Shown here piece by piece: positions 9,048 to 18,364 of a stretch of 64,000 nt of DNA; position 1 is the stretch's first letter; every line of letters starts with the position of its first letter. The position numbers and the translations under genes are program-made. Origin of the DNA: Chryseobacterium sp. G0162. GTDB lineage: Bacteria; Bacteroidota; Bacteroidia; Flavobacteriales; Weeksellaceae. Below the pieces are notes generated by a model. It made no database searches. It saw only the letters and a program-made list of their open reading frames with translations, and was not told where the DNA came from. The stretch lies in NCBI RefSeq assembly GCF_003815715.1, contig NZ_CP033922.1:1315001-1379000 (forward strand), given 5' to 3'.

Positions 9048-11192
9048 TTATTTTATTACTTTCATTTCATCAACAAGCCATTTAGCATCTGCGAATTTAT
9101 CAACGATGAAAAGAATATATTTTGTATCTACCATGATGTTTCTGCTGAAACGTGGGTCGAAGTTAATATCACTCATAGTTCCCTCCCACTGTCTGTCGAA
9201 GTTAAGACCTATCAGATTTCCATTGGCATCAAGAGTTGGACTTCCTGAATTCCCCCCTGTTGTATGGTTGGTTGCTGTAAATCCTACAGGAACATCACCA
9301 GTTTTATCTTTATAGATTCCGAAGTCTTTCTTGTTGTAGAGCTCAATCAATTTCTTAGGAACGTCAAATTCATAATCTCCAGGAATATATTTCTCCATCA
9401 CTCCGGCAAGATGAGTCTGGTACCCGTAAGAAACTGCATCTCTTGGAGCTGAACCTTTAACCTTACCATAAGTTACACGAAGGGTAGAGTTGGCATCCGG
9501 GAAGAATTTTCTGTCTTTATCCGTTTCCATCTGCTGAGCCATAAACTTCTTCTGTAAAGCATCAATTTTTGCCTGAATTGAAGAGTATTGTGGATCTGCT
9601 GCTTTCATATAGGTCTCTTTCATAGAAACGTAAAGCTGATAGATAGGATCTTTTTTTAATGTTTTAATCAACTTATCCTGATTAGAGAATGCCTTATCGA
9701 TGTCTGTAGTCAGTGTTGCTCCATTTACAGCTGTTCTTCCTGTAATAATAGAATTTTTTGACATATCTTCAACTAAAGGAATGTTTGTATTTTCATCCTT
9801 ATACTTGTTGAATCCTGCCGGTAAAAATTGTGGAGCTGTTTTATTGGTATATAAAGCCAATAGTTTTGCTGTTACTTTAGCATCAAGTTCTGCGCTATAG
9901 TCTTTATAGAAAGAAGTTAATTTTGTTTTTAGCTTCGTAAGCTCCTTCTCATCCATTCTGCCAGCTTCCACAGTACTTACAAAGTCATAATAATCTCCTG
10001 CCAGCTTCAAAGTCTCAGCATTTCTTACCACTTCTGTGTAATAAGCATTGTTTAACGCATAAGGAGCCTGTTCATTGTAAAGTTTGTTCAGTTGATCTAA
10101 AGTTGTCTTAACTTCTGGATTTTTAGAAACTAAAGAACCTTCATACATTACTTTTTTCTCAACTGCATTGGATTTTTTTAATCCTTCTACTTCACCGATC
10201 CATTTTTTCCAGTAATTGGCTACAGATGCGTATTTGGAAGCATACTTAATACGTGTTTCGTTATCTACACGCATTTTTTCGTCCAGTGTTTTTAAGGCTA
10301 CATCACGTACAGCAATTCTTGCAGGATCAATTTCATTCATGATTTTTTCTACTGCTACTGCCGGGAGATATTCTGTGGTTCTTCCAGGGAATCCGAAAAC
10401 AAATGTGAAATCATTTTCATTCTTATCCTTGATGGAAACCGGTAAATAATGTTTCGGAACGTAAGGTACGTTATCTTTTGAATACTCTGCAGGCTTGTTG
10501 TCTTTGTCTGCATAGATTCTGAACATTGAGAAATCTCCGGTATGTCTAGGCCAAACCCAGTTGTCTGTATCACTTCCGAATTTCCCGATGCTTTGAGGCG
10601 GTGCCCCAACAAGACGGATATCTTTATAGGTTTCGATTGTATAAGCATAGTACTTGTTTCCATAGTACATTGGCTTTATCATAATCGATTGGTACGATTC
10701 AATTTTCTGAGAGTTTTTATAAACTTCAATATTGTTGTTGATCTTTTTGGTAAGCTCAGGTTCTGTAAGATGATCTGTTCCTTCCAAAATCTGGAAGCTC
10801 ACATCTTTTATATCTACAATAAAATCTACTTTTACTCCCGGGTTAGGAAGCTCGCCATTCATATTTTTAGCCCAGAAACCATTTGAAAGAAGGTCATTCT
10901 GAACCGTAGAATGTGCCTGAATCTGACCAAACCCACAGTGGTGGTTAGTCAGTAACAATCCCTTAGGAGAAATAATCTCCGCGGTACATCCGCCGTTAAA
11001 CTGTACTACAGCATCCTTTATGCTAGGTTTCTGAGGATTGAAAATATCTTTTGCAGAGATTTTCATTCCTAAATCCTTCATTTCCTTTTCATTCAGTTCT
11101 GTAGGAATCCACATTCCACCATATTGTTGTGCAAATGCCATTGCAGCCGGCAAAAGAAATACGGATAAAAGTATCTTTTTTGTCATAATCAA
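9048..11192 (-). CDS. dpp11: S46 family dipeptidyl-peptidase, DPP11 type
   Basis: The 714-residue protein starts with a signal peptide (TKKILLSVFLLPAAMAFAQQ), so it is exported, probably to the periplasm. The serine triad is visible: His85 in TNHHC, Asp220 in HTGDF and Ser649 in GGNSGSP. Position Ser+18 is Arg667 (GLNFDR). In P. gingivalis DPP11 the equivalent residue is Arg673, which selects Asp/Glu at P1, whereas DPP7 has Gly there. This indicates an acidic-specific dipeptidyl-peptidase that releases dipeptides from peptides for amino-acid catabolism. Met3 is an alternative start. The gene is monocistronic. Confidence 0.92.
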   Translation of the reverse strand: MIMTKKILLSVFLLPAAMAFAQQYGGMWIPTELNEKEMKDLGMKISAKDIFNPQKPSIKDAVVQFNGGCTAEIISPKGLLLTNHHCGFGQIQAHSTVQNDLLSNGFWAKNMNGELPNPGVKVDFIVDIKDVSFQILEGTDHLTEPELTKKINNNIEVYKNSQKIESYQSIMIKPMYYGNKYYAYTIETYKDIRLVGAPPQSIGKFGSDTDNWVWPRHTGDFSMFRIYADKDNKPAEYSKDNVPYVPKHYLPVSIKDKNENDFTFVFGFPGRTTEYLPAVAVEKIMNEIDPARIAVRDVALKTLDEKMRVDNETRIKYASKYASVANYWKKWIGEVEGLKKSNAVEKKVMYEGSLVSKNPEVKTTLDQLNKLYNEQAPYALNNAYYTEVVRNAETLKLAGDYYDFVSTVEAGRMDEKELTKLKTKLTSFYKDYSAELDAKVTAKLLALYTNKTAPQFLPAGFNKYKDENTNIPLVEDMSKNSIITGRTAVNGATLTTDIDKAFSNQDKLIKTLKKDPIYQLYVSMKETYMKAADPQYSSIQAKIDALQKKFMAQQMETDKDRKFFPDANSTLRVTYGKVKGSAPRDAVSYGYQTHLAGVMEKYIPGDYEFDVPKKLIELYNKKDFGIYKDKTGDVPVGFTATNHTTGGNSGSPTLDANGNLIGLNFDRQWEGTMSDINFDPRFSRNIMVDTKYILFIVDKFADAKWLVDEMKVIK

Positions 11193-11250
11193 AATTTTGC
11201 CCGAATTTACGAAGAAAAATAAGAATAGGACCCATAAAACACGGGTAAAA

Positions 11251-11335
11251 TATCAACTGTCAATTTTGCTTCGCAAGTGAAGAGGGAATTCTTGTTGAAT
11301 ATAAAGAATGGACAAGTGAATTGACTATTGACATC
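11251..11335. repeat. dispersed TGTCAATT/ATTGACA repeat
   Basis: The left part, ctgtcaattttgcttcgc, and the right part, gtgaattgactattgaca, are related to elements at 49183-49278 and 54951-55030. It lies upstream of the NlpE-like gene and overlaps the artificial N-terminal extension of that reading frame. Confidence 0.5.
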
Positions 11336-11426
11336 TCTCCTTCTTTATCATTCTCTCTGGCTCATTCTCTTGGCTCAATTTTTGTTTCAAGTTTGTCAGT
11401 TTAAAAACATACTTAAATTAATTATT

Positions 11427-11906
11427 ATGATGAAAAACAAAACACTTATCCTTGGAATTGGAGCGGCCTTATTCCTTGCTTCATGCTCTAAAAAAGAAAC
11501 GGTAGATGCTAAAACATCAGCTACAGATTCTGCTCAAGCAACAGCTACAGACAGTACAGTTCACCCTGTAACAAGTGCACTGGGAGATACTTCAGAGAAT
11601 TCTTTGGATTGGAGTGGTACTTACGAAGCCGTGGTTCCATGTGCTGACTGTCCGGGAATCAAGACTTCATTAACCCTTAACAATAATAATACTTTCAGTA
11701 TTACAGAAGAATATCTGGAAAGAAAATCAAAGAATGAAGACAAAGGTTCTTTCACATGGGATGCTGCAGGAAGCATTATTACCTTAAAAGGTAAAACAGC
11801 AAACTATAAATATAAAGTTGGTGAAAATATGCTTTTCCAGCTTGATATGGATGGAAAAGAAATTGATGGGCCTAACAAGGATCTGTATGTATTCAAGAAA
11901 AAATAA
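11427..11906 (+). CDS. NlpE-like copper-resistance/stress-sensing lipoprotein
   Basis: The chosen start (ATG at 11427, or 11430) gives 159 residues with a lipoprotein signal (LGIGAALFLASC). The frame is open upstream to 11328 but those codons lie in repeat DNA. The body, from WSGTYEAVVPCADCPG to the C-terminus, matches the NlpE N-terminal domain, including its CxxC pair (PCADCPG). In E. coli NlpE is an outer-membrane lipoprotein that signals envelope and copper stress to Cpx; whether this one signals is unknown. The Thr/Ala/Asp-rich stretch after the lipobox is a linker. Confidence 0.82.
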   Translation: MMKNKTLILGIGAALFLASCSKKETVDAKTSATDSAQATATDSTVHPVTSALGDTSENSLDWSGTYEAVVPCADCPGIKTSLTLNNNNTFSITEEYLERKSKNEDKGSFTWDAAGSIITLKGKTANYKYKVGENMLFQLDMDGKEIDGPNKDLYVFKKK

Positions 11907-11908
11907 AA

Positions 11909-11934
11909 ATAAAGGCTTCGGCCTTTATTTTTTT
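11909..11934 (+). terminator. bidirectional terminator
   Basis: ATAAAGGC-TTCG-GCCTTTAT has a UUCG-type tetraloop and is flanked by A-rich and T-rich tracts. It serves both the NlpE-like gene and the convergent MgtC-like gene. Confidence 0.88.
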
Positions 11935-11942
11935 GCTTTATT

Positions 11943-12590
11943 CTAAAACTGATAGGCTATGATCTTTGAATCAACAACCAAGTCTATTATCAATCCCTCA
12001 TGATGGGTACTCTTACCTGTCAGTCTCCAGGTTGCAGTGATATTACCTTGTGTATATTGTTGTTTGATTAATAAATACTTTAAATGGTGTTTTCTAAAAA
12101 GTTCTTCACAATGTTTTAAGTCTGCTGAATTTGTTACACCTATTCTATATTCCCTGATCTTGTTGTAATTATCTATAAAACTTTGCAGATAGGTTAATGC
12201 GCTCAGAATAATAAGTACCAAAGCTGTTCCCAAAAGAGAAAAGTAAACATATCCTGAACCTACTGCCATTCCTATGGAAGCTGTTGCCCAAATGGTAGTG
12301 GCTGTTGTAATTCCTTCGATCTTATTTTCACCTTTAAAGATCACTCCAGCTCCCAAAAAACCAATTCCTGTAATGATATTAGCTGCCAAACGATCCGGAT
12401 TGGCAACACCTATTTTAATGGATAGAATGGTAAACAAACAGGCACCAAAGCAAACCAGAATAAAGGTACGGAGCCCTGCTGATTTGTTACGGTACTCCCG
12501 TTCAGCCCCAATCAGTAATCCTAGAATCACTGAAATAAAGATTAATAATAACTCATTCTTAACGACATAATGGTCCTGTAGAAATTCCAT
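11943..12590 (-). CDS. MgtC/SapB family membrane protein
   Basis: The 215-residue protein has about four or five N-terminal membrane helices with the family signature LLIGAEREYRNKSAGLRTF (about residues 20-38), then TGIGFLGAGVIFK and TTATTIWATASIGMAVG. The C-terminal 70 residues form a soluble domain. MgtC proteins influence magnesium homeostasis and, in pathogens, F-type ATP synthase activity and survival in macrophages. The role here is unknown. It is monocistronic and convergent with the NlpE-like gene. Confidence 0.9.
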   Translation of the reverse strand: MEFLQDHYVVKNELLLIFISVILGLLIGAEREYRNKSAGLRTFILVCFGACLFTILSIKIGVANPDRLAANIITGIGFLGAGVIFKGENKIEGITTATTIWATASIGMAVGSGYVYFSLLGTALVLIILSALTYLQSFIDNYNKIREYRIGVTNSADLKHCEELFRKHHLKYLLIKQQYTQGNITATWRLTGKSTHHEGLIIDLVVDSKIIAYQF

Positions 12591-12847
12591 TTTTAAAATT
12601 TAACAACAGAATAAATGTACAATAAAAAATAGTACGGAACTATTTTTGATGCCCAGACTTTATGGAGTATTACTTAAAAATCGGAATGTAACGGAAAACT
12701 TTTGTAATATTACACTTCGAATTGGAAAAATAAGTCTTACTCTTAATTTTTCAACCTAAAAAATGAGTTTGACATGTTGATAAAGATCAATACCATGGAA
12801 AGCTCATTCTAAATGAATATATTAAATAATACAACAAACAATACATT

Positions 12848-13246
12848 ATGGACAAAGAAATTTCTCACTTCTGGCTGGGGTATTTTAAAAATGAAGAAGA
12901 ATTTTATGCTTTTGTAGAAGAGGATGAAAATTATTATCTGGAAGAGGAAAATGATGATCAGTATGTTTCAAAATTTGCAGAGTCTCAGAACATCAAGTGG
13001 TTTGATGATGACTTTATAGAATACGGTTTTGAAGATGAAAGATTGGGGCTGGTTGAAAAGTTTTCAGAATATTCCTATGCAGACCAATGGCTTCCGGTTC
13101 TAGAGCAAAAGCTTAATGACCTAAGCCTGGATACTCCAGTAAATGCTATCGTTTTTGCCAGCAGATTTATTATTCCTAATCCTGTTTCTGTGGATGGTGA
13201 AGAAAACAAATTGTATTATATTGGCGAGATTGAATTTGACGTTTAA
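12848..13246 (+). CDS. immunity 22 (Imm22/DUF4284)-like protein
   Basis: The 132-residue protein is cytoplasmic and very acidic. Its opening, SHFWLGYFKNEEEFYAFVEE, resembles the Imm22 family pattern (W-hG-F-cSEEEhccYhE). Imm22 members neutralise polymorphic toxins. No toxin gene is adjacent, so it would be an orphan immunity gene protecting against incoming effectors. The family assignment is from sequence memory only. A weak hairpin terminator follows. Confidence 0.55.
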   Translation: MDKEISHFWLGYFKNEEEFYAFVEEDENYYLEEENDDQYVSKFAESQNIKWFDDDFIEYGFEDERLGLVEKFSEYSYADQWLPVLEQKLNDLSLDTPVNAIVFASRFIIPNPVSVDGEENKLYYIGEIEFDV

Positions 13247-13269
13247 ATACGATAAGAACTAGAATACCT

Positions 13270-13290
13270 GGCTGTATTTCCTTTACAGCC
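13270..13290 (+). terminator. weak hairpin after the Imm22-like gene
   Basis: GGCTGTA (13270-13276) pairs with TACAGCC (13284-13290) and is followed by ttggtttt. The U-tract is imperfect. Confidence 0.5.
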
Positions 13291-13535
13291 TTGGTTTTCA
13301 TTTAAGATGTTTTCAGAGATGGAATTCTTAGTTTTTCAGAAATCAAAAACACAAATTTTAAAATATTAGCTGCACTGAATATCTTATAGCCAACAGATGA
13401 TCTGGCTCTAATAAGATTAATAAAACACAATTCTTCGCAATTGTAAAATCATTTTTCTTTAATTATTTTAGAATACGGGTTTCCGTAAAGGAGTTATTAA
13501 AATACATGATAGATTTGAACATATAAAATGACATC

Positions 13536-13955
13536 ATGAAACGTATTTTTAATTTATTCTTCTTATTGATAATATGTGTAACCGCAGTATCATGTTCCAC
13601 TAATTACTACACTGTTTTATTGTCTGAAGATGCTACAATTTATAGATCTTCGGATTCCACTAATATTCTAACTATAGTACCAAAAAACACTGAGGTATTC
13701 TTATCAACTCAACTCAATAAAAAGAATTATAAAAAAATAAAATGGAACAATTACTCCGGATGGGCATATAATCCGGTTTATACTTCATACAGCAGTTATA
13801 CTTCAGTAAAAGCTCCAACGACCCCGTCGACATACAATTATAGTTCTAGTAGAACAAATTCATCAGGTGGTAGTGTAAGTGTGAAAGGATATCATAGAAA
13901 AGACGGAACATATGTCAGACCACATACCCGAAGCGCACCGTCAAGAAGTAGATAA
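13536..13955 (+). CDS. small lipoprotein with SH3-like domain
   Basis: The 139-residue protein has a lipoprotein signal (LIICVTAVSC). The middle (residues about 27-80) has the beta-rich spacing of a bacterial SH3 domain (ATIYRSSDS ... VFLSTQL ... WNNYSGWAYNP). A Ser/Thr-rich linker leads to a basic C-terminal tag, VKGYHRKDGTYVRPHTRS, a short motif I recall at the ends of several unrelated bacterial envelope proteins. A cell-wall association is possible but not shown. Confidence 0.65.
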   Translation: MKRIFNLFFLLIICVTAVSCSTNYYTVLLSEDATIYRSSDSTNILTIVPKNTEVFLSTQLNKKNYKKIKWNNYSGWAYNPVYTSYSSYTSVKAPTTPSTYNYSSSRTNSSGGSVSVKGYHRKDGTYVRPHTRSAPSRSR

Positions 13956-13960
13956 ACATA

Positions 13961-13992
13961 AAAAAACTTCTGCTTATAAGCAGAAGTTTTTT
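13961..13992 (+). terminator. bidirectional terminator
   Basis: AAAAAACTTCTGCTTATAAGCAGAAGTTTTTT is a near-perfect hairpin between the convergent lipoprotein gene and polA. Confidence 0.9.
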
Positions 13993-14016
13993 ATATATTT
14001 AAGTAAGTTTAGATTA

Positions 14017-16851
14017 TTAATGTGCTTCCAGCCAGTTATTCCCAACTCCAATTTCTACCAATAACGGAACCTGTGTTTTCAAGGCATTTTCCATTTCAGT
14101 TTTAATTAGTTTTGAAGCGGCTTCAATTTCGTCTGCCGGAGCTTCGAATACCAATTCGTCATGTACCTGAAGCAGCATTTTAGTCTTCATTTGTTGTTCT
14201 TCCAATTCTCTATCTATTTTAATCATTGCCAACTTTACAACATCGGCTGCACTTCCTTGTACCGGAGCGTTCACAGCATTTCTTTCTGCATGTCCTCTTA
14301 CTACAAAATTGTTGGAATTAATATCTTTTAAGTGGCGCTTTCTTCCCAGAATAGTTTCAACATATCCCATCTGACGGGCCTTGTTTACCTGCTCTGCCAT
14401 GTATTCCTTCAGTTTTGGATAGGTTTCGAAATAGGCTTCGATCATCTGTTTGGCTTCAGTACGGGATAATCCGGTTTGTTCTGCTAATGCAAAAGCTCCC
14501 TGTCCGTAAATAATTCCAAAGTTTACTGTCTTGGCCTGGCTTCTTTGCGTTTTTGAAACTTCTTCCAAAGGAATTTTAAAGAGTTTTGCAGCAGTAGACG
14601 CGTGAATATCTTCTCCATCCTGGAATGCTTTAATCATATTGTCTTCTCCTGAAATTTCAGCAATAAGACGAAGTTCGATCTGTGAGTAATCGGCAGAAAT
14701 AATCTTCTTTCCTTCTCCAGAAACAAAGGCTCCACGAATCTGCTGTCCTCTCAATGTTCTGATCGGAATATTCTGCAGGTTCGGATTCACACTTGCCAAA
14801 CGACCTGTTGCAGCTGTAGTCTGAGAGAAATTGGTATGCACTCTATTATCTAATTTATCAATCTGCGACGGCAATGCATCTACATAGGTTGATTTTAATT
14901 TCTGATAGGTTCTGTATTCCAGAATATGCTTGATGATTTCATGCTTTGAAGCCAGTTTCTGAAGTACATCTTCCGAAGTAGCATATTGTCCTGTTTTCGT
15001 TTTTTTGGCTTTTGGATCAAGCTGCATTTTTTCAAACAAAATTTCTCCCAGTTGCTTTGGAGAATTCATATTGAATTCTTCTTCTGAGAGTTCAAAAATT
15101 GTTTTTTCTAAATTTCTCAGGTCATTTTCAAGATCAATACTTTCCTGTGCCAACCATTTTTCATCTAAAGAAATCCCTGCCAGCTCCATCTTCGCCAATA
15201 CTTCCATCAGAGGCATTTCAATATTGAAGAAAAGATCTTCCAGGTTTTCTTTTTTTAGTTGTGGAGCAAACAACTCATACAATTGGAAGGTTACATCTGC
15301 ATCTTCCGCAGCATAATCTGTTTGTGTTCTAAGGTCTGCATCTCTGAAGGTTCCTTGTTTTTTTCCCTTTTTTCCAATGATTGTTTCAATGGAAACAGGT
15401 TTATAATTCAAAAATACTTCAGAAAGATAGTCCATGCCATGTCTTCCATCAGGATTTAACAGGTAATGGGCAATCATGGTATCAAACATCGCTCCTTTAA
15501 CGGTGATGTCGTACTGTTTTAATATTTTATAATCGAATTTTAAATTGTGAGCGATTTTCAGTAAATCTTCTTTCTCAAAAAACGGTCTGAAGATTTCAAG
15601 GGTTTGTAATACTTCTTCTCTACTTTCAGATAAAGGAATGTAATATGCTAATCCTTTTTTGTAAGAAAAACTCATTCCTACCAGTTCTGCTTCCAGCTCA
15701 TTCAATGAAGTGGTTTCTGTGTCAAAACATACCGCTCTTTGTTTCAAAAGATTGTCTACCAGTTTTTTCTGAGCTTTTGGATTATCAACAAACTGATAAA
15801 GGTGATCGTTATGTTCAATAGAAGATTTTGTAGAAGTTGCCTGATCCAATTCTTCGAAATTGGCAAAAAGATCAAGCTGCATTGCCTGTCCTTTTATTTC
15901 TGTTCCCGTGGGAGTCTGTTTCACTTCCACTTCACTTACGACAACGGTTTCTGTTACTGCCGGAGCAAAGGCTCTGTAAAGATTTTCATACAGTCTTCGG
16001 AATTCTATTTCTTCGAAAACTTCCTTTACTTTTTCAAAATCAGGCGTTTCCAGATCGTATTGTTCCTGATGGAATTCTATCGGGGCATCACATATAATAG
16101 TTGCCAGTTTTTTAGACAAAATGCCACGTTCTGCAGAGGCTTCTACTTTTTCCTTCAGCTTTCCTTTTAGCTTATCTGTATTTGCCAATAGGTTTTCAAT
16201 GCTTCCAAATTCTTTAAGGAATTTCATAGCAGTTTTCTCTCCTACGCCTTCCAATCCAGGGATGTTATCCACTGCATCTCCCATCATGGCCAGATAATCG
16301 ATGACCTGTTTTGGGTCTTCAATCTCATATTTGGCTTTCACTTCTTCCACGCCAAGAATTTCGATATCCCCTCCTTTTAATCCCGGCTTATAAATTTTGA
16401 TTTTATCTGTAACCAACTGAGCAAAGTCTTTATCAGGAGTTACCATGAAAGTGGTATACCCTTCTTTTTCGGCTTTGCATGCAATGGTACCTATCACATC
16501 ATCTGCTTCATACCCTTCTACTCCAAGAATTGGAATGTGCATTCCTTCCAGAATCCTGTGAATATATGGAACGGCAATTTTGATGGCTTCAGGAGTTTCA
16601 CTTCTGTTCGCTTTATAGTCAGCAAAATCATCAGTTCTTACGCTTGCTCTTCCTACATCAAAAACAACTGCTAAATGAGTAGGTTTTTCTCTTCTGATCA
16701 ATTCGATCAAGGAGTTGGTAAAGCCAAAGATGGCAGAAGTATCCAAACCGGTGCTTGTTAATCTCGGATTCCTGATCAATGCGTAATATCCTCTGAAAAT
16801 CATCGCATAAGCATCGATGAGAAACAGCCTTTTATCTTGTGTTGCGTCCAT
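14017..16851 (-). CDS. polA: DNA polymerase I
   Basis: With the start at 16851 (MDATQDKRLF) the protein has 944 residues. The N-terminal third is the 5'-3' exonuclease (FLIDAYAMIFRGYYA, EADDVIGT, GDAVDNIPG). The middle is the 3'-5' proofreading domain with an intact DxE (CFDTETTS). The polymerase domain has motif A DYSQIELR, motif B KTVNFGIIYG and motif C QVHDELVFEAP near residue 896. All three activities look intact. The longer reading frame to 16869 is rejected because its first codon overlaps a TATATTTG -7 box. Role: Okazaki fragment maturation and repair. Confidence 0.97.
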   Translation of the reverse strand: MDATQDKRLFLIDAYAMIFRGYYALIRNPRLTSTGLDTSAIFGFTNSLIELIRREKPTHLAVVFDVGRASVRTDDFADYKANRSETPEAIKIAVPYIHRILEGMHIPILGVEGYEADDVIGTIACKAEKEGYTTFMVTPDKDFAQLVTDKIKIYKPGLKGGDIEILGVEEVKAKYEIEDPKQVIDYLAMMGDAVDNIPGLEGVGEKTAMKFLKEFGSIENLLANTDKLKGKLKEKVEASAERGILSKKLATIICDAPIEFHQEQYDLETPDFEKVKEVFEEIEFRRLYENLYRAFAPAVTETVVVSEVEVKQTPTGTEIKGQAMQLDLFANFEELDQATSTKSSIEHNDHLYQFVDNPKAQKKLVDNLLKQRAVCFDTETTSLNELEAELVGMSFSYKKGLAYYIPLSESREEVLQTLEIFRPFFEKEDLLKIAHNLKFDYKILKQYDITVKGAMFDTMIAHYLLNPDGRHGMDYLSEVFLNYKPVSIETIIGKKGKKQGTFRDADLRTQTDYAAEDADVTFQLYELFAPQLKKENLEDLFFNIEMPLMEVLAKMELAGISLDEKWLAQESIDLENDLRNLEKTIFELSEEEFNMNSPKQLGEILFEKMQLDPKAKKTKTGQYATSEDVLQKLASKHEIIKHILEYRTYQKLKSTYVDALPSQIDKLDNRVHTNFSQTTAATGRLASVNPNLQNIPIRTLRGQQIRGAFVSGEGKKIISADYSQIELRLIAEISGEDNMIKAFQDGEDIHASTAAKLFKIPLEEVSKTQRSQAKTVNFGIIYGQGAFALAEQTGLSRTEAKQMIEAYFETYPKLKEYMAEQVNKARQMGYVETILGRKRHLKDINSNNFVVRGHAERNAVNAPVQGSAADVVKLAMIKIDRELEEQQMKTKMLLQVHDELVFEAPADEIEAASKLIKTEMENALKTQVPLLVEIGVGNNWLEAH

Positions 16852-16866
16852 ATTATCTATAATGAA

Positions 16867-16874
16867 CAAATATA
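16867..16874 (-). promoter_or_regulatory. -7 box of the polA promoter
   Basis: The minus strand reads TATATTTG, 15 bp upstream of the chosen polA start. No good TTG is seen at -33. A box here excludes the upstream Met at 16869 as the translation start. Confidence 0.5.
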
Positions 16875-16986
16875 AGAAAATAGGAAGATAAGTTGCTAGT
16901 TTTGGAATGGATTCGGGATGCGTGGTTCGTGATTTGAGATAGAAGACTGAATGGTATAAAATGTTGGGTGAGCTTCTAATCTCTAA

Positions 16987-17418
16987 TTAGCAATCGTGGT
17001 TTTCGTAGTTCAACTGTTCCATTCTTTTCTCATAGCTTTCCATATCTTTTTTGCCTATGCTTACTTTTTTCAGCTGTACCGGAATTTGTTTTTTACCGTC
17101 CGGGCTTATCCAGGTTCCATTCATGGTTTCGCCATCTTTCTTTAGAATCATCAGTCCTGTGAAGCCTTCTTCTACCATCGCAAACTGTTGGTTGATTCCT
17201 TCTGTAACATTAAGTTGCAGCCAATTGCTTACTTTTTCGTAACGGTACATGCCATTATAATAAGGATCTCCGCCACAGCCGTTTTCTACAGATTGTAAAA
17301 ATAAGGTTACCGGCATTTTTCCGTTCACTGTACCTTTGTATAGAGAGGAAGTATTTTGTGCCTGTAAAGTAATGAATGAGATTGTAAAAGTGAGAGTTAA
17401 CAGAATTTGTCTGAACAT
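16987..17418 (-). CDS. exported hypothetical protein
   Basis: The chosen start at 17418 gives 143 residues with a clean signal peptide (MFRQILLTLTFTISFITLQAQ). The longer frame to 17478 adds an untypical extension that runs into the tssD terminator. The mature part contains YKGTVNGKMPVTLFLQ, a pair of Cys residues and a beta-rich pattern ending NYENHDC. I do not recognise the family. It lies just downstream of the tssD1 terminator, so it is probably separate from the T6SS. Confidence 0.7.
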   Translation of the reverse strand: MFRQILLTLTFTISFITLQAQNTSSLYKGTVNGKMPVTLFLQSVENGCGGDPYYNGMYRYEKVSNWLQLNVTEGINQQFAMVEEGFTGLMILKKDGETMNGTWISPDGKKQIPVQLKKVSIGKKDMESYEKRMEQLNYENHDC

Positions 17419-17456
17419 TTTTATATAATTTTTAGTCGTGTATGGAGTAAAAAACA

Positions 17457-17485
17457 GAACAGTATACTCTATAAGCATACTGTTC
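17457..17485 (-). terminator. terminator of tssD1
   Basis: GAACAGTAT (17457-17465) pairs with ATACTGTTC (17477-17485). On the minus strand an A/T-rich tract containing T4 follows. Confidence 0.75.
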
Positions 17486-17516
17486 CATTAGTTTTTTTAA
17501 GTTTTGTTGTTCTGGT

Positions 17517-17930
17517 TTATTTACCAGCAGATGGCCAAAGCCCAGCGTACTGAGAAGTACCGTAGTCAATAGTTTCAGCACTGATTACGAAGCTGATTAG
17601 CATACTGTTGCTGTCAATAGCATCAAAGTCTACTTCGTGTTGGATAACATATCCGTTTTCCCACTTCAGGTTAATTAATGTTCCTTCTTCGTGAGATTTA
17701 TTAAAGATAATCTCTCCTACAGTTGGCTTATATTTTCCGTTCAATAAGCTTTCAAGGATGTCTGATTTTTCAGTAGCTTCTACTGTAACTTTGATAAGTG
17801 CGTTAGAAGGATCTGATGCTACACGTCCTGATACGTCAGTTGATCTTGATACGCTGTAGTTCATTTTTAATAATTTCTGACCTTCTCCGTTGTTGAATTT
17901 TAAGATTCCTCTTGAATTTCTTTCTGCCAT
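17517..17930 (-). CDS. tssD: T6SS needle protein TssD (Hcp), copy 1
   Basis: This 137-residue protein is a T6SSiii-type Hcp, the hexameric ring that forms the inner tube. It differs from copy 2 (23540-23953) at only four positions (23, 28, 75, 87) and is identical to copy 3 through residue 74. It is flanked by its own operator promoter and terminator, so it is monocistronic and probably highly expressed. It sits at the downstream edge of the VgrG1 cargo module. Confidence 0.93.
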   Translation of the reverse strand: MAERNSRGILKFNNGEGQKLLKMNYSVSRSTDVSGRVASDPSNALIKVTVEATEKSDILESLLNGKYKPTVGEIIFNKSHEEGTLINLKWENGYVIQHEVDFDAIDSNSMLISFVISAETIDYGTSQYAGLWPSAGK

Positions 17931-17982
17931 GATTGTAAATTTTAATCGTTAGTAATATTTATGTTATTCGATAATTGTATGA

Positions 17983-18075
17983 CAAAGATAGAGTCCTCAA
18001 AATTGAAAAAAAAGCTTTTGGAAGGAAATCTGAAAAATTGTAGTAGTTCTACGATTTTATGTCGTAATTCTACGA
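17983..18075 (-). promoter_or_regulatory. tssD1 promoter with tandem 21-bp-phased operator
   Basis: The -7 box TATCTTTG is at 17990-17983. Two 15-bp sites, GTAGTAGTTCTACGA (18040-18054) and GTCGTAATTCTACGA (18061-18075), start exactly 21 bp apart. The gap between the -7 box and the nearer site is 49 bp, the same as at both other tssD genes. No TTG is seen at -33, which suggests activator dependence. The rest of 17931-18364 is AT-rich with no ORF. Confidence 0.75.
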
Positions 18076-18364
18076 CAATGGAGTTAAAATACCACACAAA
18101 CTATTAATAATAAATATTTTAACTATAATCACAAAAAAACATAAATATATTAATTATCACACCATAAAGAGAAATACTATGTTACAAAACATACTTTATG
18201 ACGGCTAAAGAAACCATTCAAACCTCATCATTTTTAAAGGATAGAATACTAATATACATTCTGAAACTTATTATTCTTTTTATGGTCAAAATCAACAATA
18301 ATAGAAATCATATTATCCGTTTCGCTAATAGAGCATCTTTTTAATAATTAATACCCTACTCCCT

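Noticed and set aside
12848..13535. Toxin-antitoxin pair of the Imm22-like and SH3-like genes
   Set aside because: They are separated by 289 bp and a hairpin, and the second gene is an exported lipoprotein; no toxin features.
15739..16170. 143-residue plus-strand frame opposite polA
   Set aside because: It is an antisense shadow of a well-supported essential gene.
16852..16869. Longer polA start (MFIIDN...)
   Set aside because: The first Met overlaps a TATATTTG -7 box and precedes the conserved N-terminus; the start at 16851 is preferred.
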